This document shows, piece by piece, positions 6,579 through 14,847 of a stretch of 24,476 nucleotides of DNA (its first letter is position 1; each line of letters begins with the position of its first letter). A program made the translations under genes and the position numbers. Origin of the DNA: a virus; the IMG/VR virus record IMGVR_UViG_3300030101_001884, positions 1 through 24,476 of that record. One strand, given 5' to 3'. Below the pieces are notes generated by a model, which searched no databases, was not told the DNA's origin, and was given only the letters and a program-made list of their open reading frames with translations.

Positions 6579-7715
6579 ATGGCAAACACAATTAAGATAA
6601 AAAGAAACACAGGCTCTACTGCACCAACTACATCTAATATATCACAAGGTGAATTAGCGATATCAGAATCTAATAAAATTCTTTTCTATCGTGATGCTAG
6701 TGATAACATATTAAAAATAGGTGGTGAGGGTGCATTTTTAAGGTCTGATGAATCTGATACTATAAATGGTAATTTAACAGTAACAGGAAACTTAACAGTT
6801 TCAGGAGATTCAGTAACACAAAATGTTGCAACAATGTCTGTTGAAGACCCAATTATAGAATTAGCAAATGGTAACACTTCTTCAGATTCTGTGGATATAG
6901 GTCTTTATGGAACTTATGATACAAGTGGTTCACAAGATTTATTTACAGGATTTTTTAGAGATGCTAGTGATGCAAAATGGAAATTATTTAAAGACTCACA
7001 AACAGAACCAACTACAACTGTAAACACAAGTGCAACAGGATATAGTGTAGCAACATTAGTAGCAAACATTGAAGGAAACTTAGCTGGTTCTCCTACAATA
7101 ACTGCAGCAACTGTTGCAACATCATTAGATATGAATGGTACTGAATTAATTTTAGATGCAGATGCAGATTCATCTATAACAGCTGATACAGATGACCAAA
7201 TAGATATTAAGGTTGCAGGTGCAGACCAACTTTCAATATTAGATGGTAGTATACAACCAGCAGTAGATGATGATGTTGATTTAGGTGCTTCAGGTAAAAA
7301 ATTTAAAGACTTATTTATAGATGGTACAGCACATTTGGATGCAGGTAATGTAAATGGCTCAGCAATTTTAAATATTGGTGATGCACAAACAGTAACAGGT
7401 GTAAAAACTTTAACTGTACCTATACTTGCTGATAATACCGATGCTACTAAAAAAGCAACTTTTGCAATGAGTGGTATAAGTGGAAGTACAACTAGAACAT
7501 TTACTTTACCAGATGCCAATACAACAGTTGTTGGAACTGATACAACACAAACTTTAACTGGTAAAACATTAACCACACCTACAATAGCTAAAATTAAAGG
7601 TGGTGGTACTAATACTAATGGTCACGTTGTACCTAATTTAGCTGATGATACTTTCGCTTTATTAAATGCTACACAAACATTAACTAATAAAACATTAGAC
7701 TCTGGAACATTTTAG
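6579..7715 (+). CDS. Tail-fibre-like structural protein
   Basis: This 378-residue low-complexity, beta-repeat protein is rich in Thr, Ser, Asp, Asn and Gly. The N-terminal module IKIKRNTGSTAPTTSN (5-20) with GELAIS and ILFYRDASDNILKIGG is shared with the fibre gene at 8186, suggesting a common virion-attachment unit. A region with NGNLTVTGNLTVSGDS (63-78) and MSVEDPIIELANGNT (86-100) follows; I know this from marine phage fibres. The last third holds repeats of the T-L-T-(G/N)-K-T-L type, ending LTNKTLDSGTF. The sharp end inside such repeats hints at a truncated fibre or one whose receptor-binding part is encoded separately. The Shine-Dalgarno AGGAGAT lies 8 nt before the ATG. Confidence 0.75.
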   Translation: MANTIKIKRNTGSTAPTTSNISQGELAISESNKILFYRDASDNILKIGGEGAFLRSDESDTINGNLTVTGNLTVSGDSVTQNVATMSVEDPIIELANGNTSSDSVDIGLYGTYDTSGSQDLFTGFFRDASDAKWKLFKDSQTEPTTTVNTSATGYSVATLVANIEGNLAGSPTITAATVATSLDMNGTELILDADADSSITADTDDQIDIKVAGADQLSILDGSIQPAVDDDVDLGASGKKFKDLFIDGTAHLDAGNVNGSAILNIGDAQTVTGVKTLTVPILADNTDATKKATFAMSGISGSTTRTFTLPDANTTVVGTDTTQTLTGKTLTTPTIAKIKGGGTNTNGHVVPNLADDTFALLNATQTLTNKTLDSGTF

Positions 7716-7740
7716 AGTTTAAAAGTTTTAGGAGAATAAT

Positions 7741-8217
7741 ATGACAGAGAAAGAAACTGTTAAGATAGATTATAAACAAGAAGTAGTTTATAAGAATGCA
7801 GAGTTAAGAGTTAGTAATGCAAAAGTTGGTGAATATGTCAGTAAACTAATGGATGCTGAAACTAAAAATCTTCTTTTAACAGAAGAAAATATTAAACTTA
7901 AAAATAAATTAGAAGAGTTTGATATGTTAAAAGAAGATTTAGATGAAAAAAATAAAATTGTTCATTCTAATGGAACAAATGTTCAAGCACTAAGAGATAA
8001 AATTAAAAATATGAAAAAACAACATAGTGAAGAATTAGAACATCATGGTAAAATTATAGATGAATTACAAAGAAAAAATGGTAGCTTACAAAGAGAGGTT
8101 GATTCTCTTTATGCAGAACTTGGTAAAGAAGTTAATGAGTTAAAAAAAGAACAAGCTACTCAACAAAATAAGTTAAAGGTTATAGATGTCAAACACGATA
8201 ACAATAAAAAGAAATAG
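7741..8217 (+). CDS. Coiled-coil protein between fibre genes
   Basis: This 158-residue protein is almost wholly charged and helical, with long runs of E/K/L/I in heptad-like spacing (for example LTEENIKLKNKLEEFDMLKE, about 46-65; ELQRKNGSLQREVDSLYAEL, about 108-127). It has no Cys, signal peptide or membrane segment. It sits between two fibre genes that share N-terminal modules, and its last 32 bp overlap the second one. It could be a fibre shaft, a trimerisation factor or a fibre-assembly chaperone; the sequence does not choose between these. AGGAG lies 6 nt before the ATG. Confidence 0.6.
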   Translation: MTEKETVKIDYKQEVVYKNAELRVSNAKVGEYVSKLMDAETKNLLLTEENIKLKNKLEEFDMLKEDLDEKNKIVHSNGTNVQALRDKIKNMKKQHSEELEHHGKIIDELQRKNGSLQREVDSLYAELGKEVNELKKEQATQQNKLKVIDVKHDNNKKK

Positions 8218-9493
8218 CTCTTCTGGTAATGCACCAAGTGCATCTGACTTAACAACAGGAGAACTAGCTGTTAATACAGCTGATGCTAAATTATTTGTTA
8301 AACATAGTGATGGTAGTGTAAAAGATATAACAGTAGCTGAATCACTAACGACAGCTAGAACTAAAGCAGAGGATTACAAATCTCCTTGGGGTAGCTCATC
8401 ATCACCAATAACATTTACTGTTAAAGTAGCTAGTAAAACTTCTGCACATCCATACACAGGAGTAGGTTCTAGTAATGCTTACTTTATAGATGATATTGAA
8501 GCACCAGTCCTACAATTTGATGGGGTAGATACAGGTAAAACATATTATTATAAATTTGACCAGTCAGATGCTACTAATGATGGACACCCACTAAGATTTT
8601 ATACAAAAGCAGATAAAACGACAGCTTATACAACTAATGTCACAACCAGTGGCACTCCTGGAACAAGTGGTGCACACACAACAATACAAGTAGATGAATA
8701 CACACCAAATATTTTATATTACCAATGTAGTAGTCATGCACATATGGGAAATCATTCCTTACATATTGGCTCTAACATGTTTAACAGTAATGGAGTTTTG
8801 TTTAAGCTACCAACAGCAGATGGTTCATCAGGACAGATAATGGCAACCAATGGCTCTGGAGTTTTGAGCTTTATTGCTGCAGCAGGAGATTTGCCAACTA
8901 TAACAGGAATTAGCCCAAGTGCTATAGGTAATACAGCAACTAATATTGTTATAACAGGAACAAATTTTGTAATTACACCGAATGTAGAATTTATTAACTC
9001 GTCAGGAGTTATAACTTTACCAAATAGTATTACAAGAGACTCAGCAACACAGCTTACAGTAAATGCGACTTTGTCTACTGATGGGACTTATTTTATTAGA
9101 GTTGAGAATCCTGATGGTGGAGCTGGTCGTAGCTCATCAGCATTGCTTACAGTATCAGACGCACCAACATGGAGTACATCAGCTGGAAGTCTAGGAGAAG
9201 TTGCAGCTGGAGCATCAGTATCTTTAGATGTAGATGCTTCATCAGACTCAACAGTAGCATTTAGTGAAACCACAAGTGTGCTAACCAGTAATACTGACAC
9301 ACCTGCAAGTACCATGAATTTAACACTTAACTCATCGACTGGGGCTATTACAGGAACAGCACCTAGTCCCACAGGCGATACAACATATAACTTTACTCTA
9401 CGAGCTACAGATGCAGAGAGTCAAACAGCCGACAGGGCATTTAGTATAACCATATCAGTAGGAATGAACAATTCAGGACAATTCAATGACTAG
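8186..9493 (+). CDS. Modular adhesin/fibre protein: cupredoxin-like, IPT/TIG and Ig-like domains
   Basis: This 435-residue protein has an N-terminal attachment-like module ITIKRNSSSGNAPSASD with GELAVN (5-29) that matches the fibre gene at 6579. Residues about 75-197 look like a cupredoxin fold with candidate copper ligands: H134 in GHPLRF, C181 and H184 in YYQCSSH, and M187. The same region has AHPYTGVGSSNAYFID (87-102), which I know from marine phage virion proteins. Residues 236-327 form an IPT/TIG domain (ITGISPSAIGNTATNIVITG), and 328-426 an Ig/cadherin-like domain (SSTGAITGTAP, then YNFTLRATDAESQTADRAF). The start lies inside the coiled-coil gene (AAAGGT 5 nt upstream), supported by the conserved N-terminus. 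The C-terminal GQFND appears to continue in the +1 frame as the next ORF. Confidence 0.8.
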   Translation: MSNTITIKRNSSSGNAPSASDLTTGELAVNTADAKLFVKHSDGSVKDITVAESLTTARTKAEDYKSPWGSSSSPITFTVKVASKTSAHPYTGVGSSNAYFIDDIEAPVLQFDGVDTGKTYYYKFDQSDATNDGHPLRFYTKADKTTAYTTNVTTSGTPGTSGAHTTIQVDEYTPNILYYQCSSHAHMGNHSLHIGSNMFNSNGVLFKLPTADGSSGQIMATNGSGVLSFIAAAGDLPTITGISPSAIGNTATNIVITGTNFVITPNVEFINSSGVITLPNSITRDSATQLTVNATLSTDGTYFIRVENPDGGAGRSSSALLTVSDAPTWSTSAGSLGEVAAGASVSLDVDASSDSTVAFSETTSVLTSNTDTPASTMNLTLNSSTGAITGTAPSPTGDTTYNFTLRATDAESQTADRAFSITISVGMNNSGQFND

Positions 9494-10892
9494 TAGTTTA
9501 GCAAGAGATTTTACAGCAACACCAACAAATGCTAAAAAGTTTACAGTTTCTTTTTGGCTAAAGATAACTAAATTTACATCTAATCAAATAATTATGTGTA
9601 ACTATGGTAATAGTGGTAATGATGATTTTCAAATACAATTAAGGAATGACGACACTATAGGTGTATTGGATTATAAAGGTGCTAGTGTAAGCAGTAATCA
9701 TGAAACAACAAGAAAATTTCAAGATTGTAACTCTTGGTATCACATTGTAATAGCTGGAGATTCAACACAAAGCACAGCATCTGATAGATTAAAACTATAT
9801 GTTAATGGAGTACAAGAAACTTCATTTGCTAGTGCAACAAACATAGGGCAGAACAATGATTATAATTGGAATAAAGAAACTGCTGGAACATCATTAGGTC
9901 ATATCATAGGCAAAAGTGGTGCTGGTAGTAACATATTTCAAGGTTATCTAGCACACATACACAATGTTGATGGTACAGCTTATGCTCCAACAACATTTGG
10001 AGAAACAGATAGCACCACAGGAGAATGGAAACCAATCCTTAATCCATCAGTTACTTATGGCAACAATGGGTGGTTTTTGAAGTTTGAGAATAGTGGAGCC
10101 ATGGGTACAGATAGTAGTGGCAATAGTGCTACCTTTACAGTAAGTGGAGATTTAAAACAATCTATATCAACTCCTAGTAATACGTTTGCTCATTTTAGTT
10201 TTCATCATAGTGGTGTTGGTCAGCAAAATGTTATAAGCCATGCTGGTACGCAAATAGACCATGCTAATGATAGCTATAATATGAAAATAACTTGTGCGAC
10301 ATTAGCTATGAATAAAGGTAAATGGTATTGGGAAACTAAATACTCAACTACAGGTGGTTACTTATATGTAGGATTTGCTAGGAATGGAGGTTTAGATGCT
10401 ACTAGAAATATAAGACAGAACAAAGGACTTGGAGATGGAGATGATGCTAACTCATGGTCCTTTGCTGCTGGTAATTCATCTGGACAAATAATTAAAAAAA
10501 TTAGACATAACAATGGAGATTCTGTCGCAGACATGGGAGTTACACCAGCAGTCAATGACATTATACAATGTTGGTTAGATTTAGATAATGGTAAAGCATG
10601 GTGGGGTATCAATGGTACTGTTATGAATAGTGGTAGTGGTACAGGTGTTCCTAATTCTGGCACATATCCTCATGTTACCTTTACTGTTGGAGATGAATTT
10701 TATTTCCCAGCAGTATCTTTATTTGGATTTAATGGTGCACCTCAATGTCAAGTAAACTTTGGTGAGGGAAGATTTGGAACAACAGCAGTATCATCGTCAG
10801 TCGCAGATGCAGCTGGTTTAGGTTCATTTGAATATAGTCCATTAGCTGGATTCTATTCAATATGTACTAAAAATATTAAAGATTATGGATAG
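9486..10892 (+). CDS. LamG/concanavalin-like and SPRY-like adhesin segment
   Basis: This 468-residue, probably receptor- or glycan-binding virion protein has two lectin-like parts. Residues about 5-180 are LamG-like: KKFTVSFWLKI (17-27), SWYHIVIAGD (83-92), RLKLYVNGVQ (101-110) and the signature YLAHIHNVDGTAYAPTTFGE (154-173). Residues about 278-430 are SPRY-like: KGKWYWETKY (277-286), YLYVGFARNG (292-301), IIQCWLDLDNGKAWWGINGT (359-378) and FPAVSLFG. The ATG overlaps the previous gene by 8 bp, with AGGAC upstream. No separate beginning of the LamG domain is seen; the usual FND-type first strand is in the upstream frame, so this may be the second part of a split protein. It ends at a TAG that is in frame with the next ORF. 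Confidence 0.78.
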   Translation: MTSSLARDFTATPTNAKKFTVSFWLKITKFTSNQIIMCNYGNSGNDDFQIQLRNDDTIGVLDYKGASVSSNHETTRKFQDCNSWYHIVIAGDSTQSTASDRLKLYVNGVQETSFASATNIGQNNDYNWNKETAGTSLGHIIGKSGAGSNIFQGYLAHIHNVDGTAYAPTTFGETDSTTGEWKPILNPSVTYGNNGWFLKFENSGAMGTDSSGNSATFTVSGDLKQSISTPSNTFAHFSFHHSGVGQQNVISHAGTQIDHANDSYNMKITCATLAMNKGKWYWETKYSTTGGYLYVGFARNGGLDATRNIRQNKGLGDGDDANSWSFAAGNSSGQIIKKIRHNNGDSVADMGVTPAVNDIIQCWLDLDNGKAWWGINGTVMNSGSGTGVPNSGTYPHVTFTVGDEFYFPAVSLFGFNGAPQCQVNFGEGRFGTTAVSSSVADAAGLGSFEYSPLAGFYSICTKNIKDYG

Positions 10893-10901
10893 GAGAATAA
10901 C

Positions 10902-11963
10902 ATGGCATATACAACAATAGCAAAACCATCAGTACATTTTGATGTACCTACATGGGCTGGAAGTAGTAGCACAACAACAGTTAGTGGCATGGGTTTTAAA
11001 CCTGATGCTATTTGGTTAAAAAGATATGATGGTACAGGGCATCCGAGATTTAATAACTCAACACAAGGTATTAATGTTAATTGGGTTCCAAGTGGACAAA
11101 ATGCAAATGACTCTACAGCTTATATAGCAAGTTATACATCAGACGGATTTACACTAACAGGTGGTGGTACAGATGCTAATGAGAATGGCGAAAAATATAT
11201 GGCAGCATGTTTTAAAGCAAATGGTGGAACAACATCATCTAATTCTGATGGAAGTATTACAAGCACAGTACAAGCAAATACTACAGGTGGTGTATCTATC
11301 GTTCAATATACAGGCACAGGAAGTAATGCAACAGTAGGACATGGGCTAGGTGCTGCACCTAAAGTTATTATAACTAAACCTAAAACACTATCTGATTTTG
11401 GGGCTTTTGGTTTAGGTAGCACAATTTATGTATCAGACCCATGGACTGATTACATAGAGATAGCAAATAATAGTGGCACGATTACTGATAATGTTGTGTT
11501 TTGGAATGACACAGCACCTACAACAAGTGTTTATAGTGTTGGAACTTTTGACCATGTAAACAAAGCTAGTACAGAAATAATAGCTTATTGCTTTGCTGAG
11601 AAAAAAGGTTTTAGTAAATTTGGATTTTACAAAGGTAATGGCAATGCTAGTGGTCCACAAATATTTTGTGGTTTTAAACCTAAGTTAGTGTTTCTTAAAA
11701 AAACAGAAAGCACAGAAAATTGGATATTTAAAACAACAGCAGTAGATGAAGGACAACTAGCTGGTACAGGAGAAATGAAAAGAACCATGAAAATTAATGA
11801 TAACTCATCAAGCACAAACTGTACTATCAATGCAAATGCTACAGGATTTAGACCAACAACAACAGACGGCAAAGCTAATGGAGATGACGCCATATATTTA
11901 TACATGGCTTTTGCAGAACATTCAATAGTAGGAACTAACGGAACAGTAGCACTAGCAATATAG
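10902..11963 (+). CDS. Repeat-containing adhesin segment (GFKPD-x-x-W-x-K type)
   Basis: This 353-residue protein is built of three related modules, each with the motif G-x-x-P-x-x-I/V-x-x-K: GFKPDAIWLKR (31-41), GAAPKVIITKP (150-160) and GFKPKLVFLKK (257-267). Each is followed by a segment ending near YMAACF, IIAYCFAE or IYLYMAFAE. This repeat type is common in large adhesins of marine phages, where it normally follows LamG/SPRY domains in the same chain. Here it is a separate ORF. A good Shine-Dalgarno, AGGAG (10891-10895), overlaps the upstream stop, 6 nt before the ATG. The reading frame is the same as the upstream ORF with only TAG-GAG-AAT-AAC between them. Attachment function is inferred from the family. 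Confidence 0.72.
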   Translation: MAYTTIAKPSVHFDVPTWAGSSSTTTVSGMGFKPDAIWLKRYDGTGHPRFNNSTQGINVNWVPSGQNANDSTAYIASYTSDGFTLTGGGTDANENGEKYMAACFKANGGTTSSNSDGSITSTVQANTTGGVSIVQYTGTGSNATVGHGLGAAPKVIITKPKTLSDFGAFGLGSTIYVSDPWTDYIEIANNSGTITDNVVFWNDTAPTTSVYSVGTFDHVNKASTEIIAYCFAEKKGFSKFGFYKGNGNASGPQIFCGFKPKLVFLKKTESTENWIFKTTAVDEGQLAGTGEMKRTMKINDNSSSTNCTINANATGFRPTTTDGKANGDDAIYLYMAFAEHSIVGTNGTVALAI

Positions 11964-11980
11964 GAGAGATAAGTGTAATT

Positions 11981-13960
11981 ATGAGTATTTTAGACAATAT
12001 AAAAAATATTTTTAAAAGCAAAAACAAAACTGTTTATCAAACCAAACAGTCTCCTATTGCTATGTTAAGTAATGTTTATGCAACAGGTCAAAAATATTCA
12101 TATGATGATTTAGTTAAAGAGGGTTATGAAAATAATGCTATTGCTTATAGGTGCATTAATGAAATATCACAAGGTGCATCTGGAGTAAGACTAAAGTTAT
12201 TTAGAGGAAAAATTAATGTAGAAGAACATCCTTTATTAGATTTATTAAATAGACCATCTCCAACTAGAAGTTATAATGAATTATTTGAGTCTGTTTATTC
12301 ATATCTTTTGCTTTCTGGTAATAGTTATATTGTAGCATCTAGTGTTGAAGATGTACCAGCAGAGTTATACTGTTTAAGACCAGATAGAATGAGAGTTATT
12401 TCTGGTAAATCTATGCATATACCATCCTCTTATGAATATGAAACAGGTAAAGAAACTTATATGAAATATCCTGTTGACCAAAATACAGGTAATTCTGCAG
12501 TTAAACATTTCAAATTATTTCATCCACAAAGTGATTTTATAGGTATGTCTCCTCTAGTTTCTGCAGCAAGTAATATTGATAGTCATAATCTAACTAATTT
12601 GCATAATGTTTCTTTATTACAAAATGGTGCTAGACCAAGTGGTGCAGTAGTATTTAAACCTAAAGATGAAACAGGAACTAGTGTTCAATTAAGCGATTCT
12701 CAAAGAGCACAAATATTAAAAGACATGGAGCAAAGATTTTCAGGTAGTAAGAATGCAGGTAGACCAATGTTACTAGAAGGAGATTTTTCCTTTCAACAAA
12801 TGGGTATGTCTCCTAAAGATATGGACTTTTCTGTTCTTAAAAAAATGTCAGCTATTGATATAGCATTATGTTTTGGTGTACCAGCACAGTTAGTTGGTAT
12901 TCCTGATGCACAAACTTATAACAATATGCCTGAAGCAAGACTTGCATTATATGAAGAAACTATTATACCTATACTAAGAAGAGTAGAATCTGATTTAAAT
13001 GAGTGGCTAACACCTAAGTTTGCAGATGATTTAAGATTGGAATATGATATTGATAGCATACCAGCTATGGCTGAAAGTAGAAAAAGAGTTTTTGAGTCTG
13101 TTATATCTGGAGTTAATGCAGGAATACTTACTAGGAATGAAGCAAGAGAAAAACTAGGATTTGACCCAATAGCTGGAGGAGATACATTATTTGTACCAGC
13201 AACTTCTATGCCTATATCCTTAGTAGGAGAAAGTATAGGAGATGATGAGGATGAAAAAAGTTTAGAGATAACAGAGGATTATCCAGAAGACATAGATGAA
13301 AAAGCATTAAGTGATATTGATTTTACACCAACAGATTCAATGGCAACTGAAGCAAAAAGAGGATTAAATTGGAGAAAAGAATTTGGTCGTGGTGGTACAC
13401 AAGTTGGTTTGGCTAGAGCCAATCAAATAGTTAATAAAGAAAATTTATCACCAAGCACAGTTAAAAGAATGTTTAGTTTCTTTTCTAGACATGAAGTAGA
13501 TAAAAGAGCAGAAGGATTTAGACAGGGAGAAAAAGGTTATCCATCAAATGGAAGAATAGCATGGGCTCTTTGGGGTGGTGATGCAGGATTTAGTTGGTCA
13601 ACTAAAAAACGTAATCAAATAGAAAGAGAATTAGAAAAAAGAGATGAAGAAGTTGAAAATCAAAAACAATTAACTGAAGCAGTAAAGAATGGTTTAAAAA
13701 ACAAAGTAAAAGAACACAATGAGAAACATGGTGATAAGAAAGGTAAAAAGGTTACACTAAGAATGTTAGGTGCAGTTTTTAGAAGAGGCATAGGTGCTTA
13801 TAGAACAAATCCTCAATCAGTTAGACCGAATGTTAGGTCTGAAGAACAATGGGCTTATGCTCGTGTAAATGCTTTCCTTTTTGCTGTAAGGACAGGTAGA
13901 TTTAGGTCTGGTCAGTTTGATAGAGATTTATTACCATCTGGGCACCCATTAAAAAAATGA
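11981..13960 (+). CDS. Portal protein (HK97 type) with two extra C-terminal domains
   Basis: The dodecameric portal is the DNA entry channel and connector platform. Residues about 1-415 match the Phage_portal family: YENNAIAYRCINEISQGASG (49-68), HPLLDLLNRPSPTRSYNELF (83-102), LLSGNSYIV (110-118), the FHPQSDFIGMSPL stretch (about 180-192), KKMSAIDIALCFGVPAQLVG (287-306) and GILTRNEAREKLGFDPIAGG (381-400). An acidic linker (421-450) leads to domain A (about 451-545: AKRGLNWRKEFGRGGTQVGL, then RHEVDKRAEGF and GRIAWALWGGDAG). A charged helix follows, then domain B (about 590-659: RRGIGAYRTNP and EEQWAYARVNAFL, ending DLLPSGHPLKK). At 659 residues it is over 200 longer than typical. A and B resemble uncharacterised phage domains. 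The gene lies unusually far downstream of terL. Confidence 0.93.
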   Translation: MSILDNIKNIFKSKNKTVYQTKQSPIAMLSNVYATGQKYSYDDLVKEGYENNAIAYRCINEISQGASGVRLKLFRGKINVEEHPLLDLLNRPSPTRSYNELFESVYSYLLLSGNSYIVASSVEDVPAELYCLRPDRMRVISGKSMHIPSSYEYETGKETYMKYPVDQNTGNSAVKHFKLFHPQSDFIGMSPLVSAASNIDSHNLTNLHNVSLLQNGARPSGAVVFKPKDETGTSVQLSDSQRAQILKDMEQRFSGSKNAGRPMLLEGDFSFQQMGMSPKDMDFSVLKKMSAIDIALCFGVPAQLVGIPDAQTYNNMPEARLALYEETIIPILRRVESDLNEWLTPKFADDLRLEYDIDSIPAMAESRKRVFESVISGVNAGILTRNEAREKLGFDPIAGGDTLFVPATSMPISLVGESIGDDEDEKSLEITEDYPEDIDEKALSDIDFTPTDSMATEAKRGLNWRKEFGRGGTQVGLARANQIVNKENLSPSTVKRMFSFFSRHEVDKRAEGFRQGEKGYPSNGRIAWALWGGDAGFSWSTKKRNQIERELEKRDEEVENQKQLTEAVKNGLKNKVKEHNEKHGDKKGKKVTLRMLGAVFRRGIGAYRTNPQSVRPNVRSEEQWAYARVNAFLFAVRTGRFRSGQFDRDLLPSGHPLKK

Positions 13961-13974
13961 TAAGGATTTATCGT

Positions 13975-14169
13975 ATGGCTATAAAATTAAAAAATTCTCT
14001 TTACATTGAAATCAATAATGATGATAGTTATGATATAGTTTTTAGGATAAGTGGTTTTCCAACAAAAGGTATAGCAGGTCAATACGCAATAGAACTTGCT
14101 GCGATGAGAGATGATTTTTTAGAAAGTGAGCCGAATATTTTTAACATTGATGAGGAGACTATGCACTAA
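13975..14169 (+). CDS. Small hypothetical protein between portal and connector
   Basis: This is a 64-residue protein if the ATG at 13975 is used, preferred because AAGGA (13962-13966) stands 8 nt upstream. An in-frame ATG at 13957 overlaps the portal stop (ATGA) and would add MIRIYR; both are possible. The sequence MAIKLKNSLYIEINNDDSYD opens with beta strands, followed by a helix with GQYAIELAAMRDDFLESEPN. There is no membrane segment or recognisable motif. It ends with a one-base overlap onto the connector gene. I do not recognise the family; its place in the head-neck module suggests a virion or assembly role. Confidence 0.55.
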   Translation: MAIKLKNSLYIEINNDDSYDIVFRISGFPTKGIAGQYAIELAAMRDDFLESEPNIFNIDEETMH

Positions 14170-14831
14170 TGGCAGGATTACAATTAATAACAGAGAGTAG
14201 AATATTACCAGTTACTTTAACTGAGATTAAGCAGACACTTCGTTTAGACCCAGAGTCTTATGACCAAGATTCAGAAATTATAATGATGATGAATTCTGCT
14301 ATAAAGGTATTAGAAGATTATTTAGGAAGGTCTTTTATAACTAAAACTTATGACTTGTATTTAGACCATATACCATTTTATCATGATGAGATTTTAAAAG
14401 AGGGTTTATCTGAAGGACCATTTATGGAAAAGAAAGCAAGAGAAATAATCTTGTCAAAGTCTCCTGTATCTCAAGTACAATTTATTAAATATTATGACGA
14501 TTCTGATACAGCCACTACTTTTGCCACTAGTAACTACTATGTAGACACTGTAAATGAACCAGCAAGAGTAGTATTAAGAAGAGGTCAAACATTTCCAGAT
14601 TCTGGAAGTTTAAGAGTAGCTAATGCTTACCAAATAAGATTTGATGCAGGATATGGAACTGCTGCAAAAGATGTACCACAAACTTTAAAACAAGCATTAA
14701 ATTTATACATATCACATTTATATGAAAATAGAGAGATATATACAGATATTATACAGAGACCGATACCTATGTCAATACACAGCTTACTATTACCATACAG
14801 AATAGTACGTTTTGGCAGTAGAATTGGGTGA
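14169..14831 (+). CDS. Head-tail connector protein (HK97 gp6-like)
   Basis: This 220-residue protein is probably the adaptor ring that docks on the portal. The opening LITESRILPVTLTEIKQTLR is the standard start of the gp6/gp15-like connector family (a short strand, then L-T/S-E-x-K-x-x-L-R). Next come an alpha-helical segment (DSEIIMMMNSAIKVLEDYLG, about 36-55), a central strand region (IILSKSPVSQVQFIKYYDD, about 92-110) and a late helix (PQTLKQALNLYISHLYENRE). Position between portal and head-closure genes agrees. The start overlaps the previous stop (TAATG). A 71-bp gap follows. Confidence 0.85.
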   Translation: MAGLQLITESRILPVTLTEIKQTLRLDPESYDQDSEIIMMMNSAIKVLEDYLGRSFITKTYDLYLDHIPFYHDEILKEGLSEGPFMEKKAREIILSKSPVSQVQFIKYYDDSDTATTFATSNYYVDTVNEPARVVLRRGQTFPDSGSLRVANAYQIRFDAGYGTAAKDVPQTLKQALNLYISHLYENREIYTDIIQRPIPMSIHSLLLPYRIVRFGSRIG

Positions 14832-14847
14832 TGTAGTAAGGTATGGG

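Noticed and set aside
6914-7576. Long minus-strand ORF (220 codons) opposite the fibre gene
   Set aside because: The Val/Ala/Ser-rich sequence mirrors the Thr/Asn/Gly repeats of the fibre; no start signal or recognised family. Every other gene is on the + strand.
10890-10892. Alternative genetic code with TAG read as an amino acid
   Set aside because: TAG ends several genes that have clear downstream Shine-Dalgarno sites and starts (for example at 5669, 7715, 8217 and 11963), so it functions as a stop in this genome.
8186-11963. Diversity-generating retroelement targeting the adhesin
   Set aside because: No reverse transcriptase gene or template/variable repeat pair is visible in the window.
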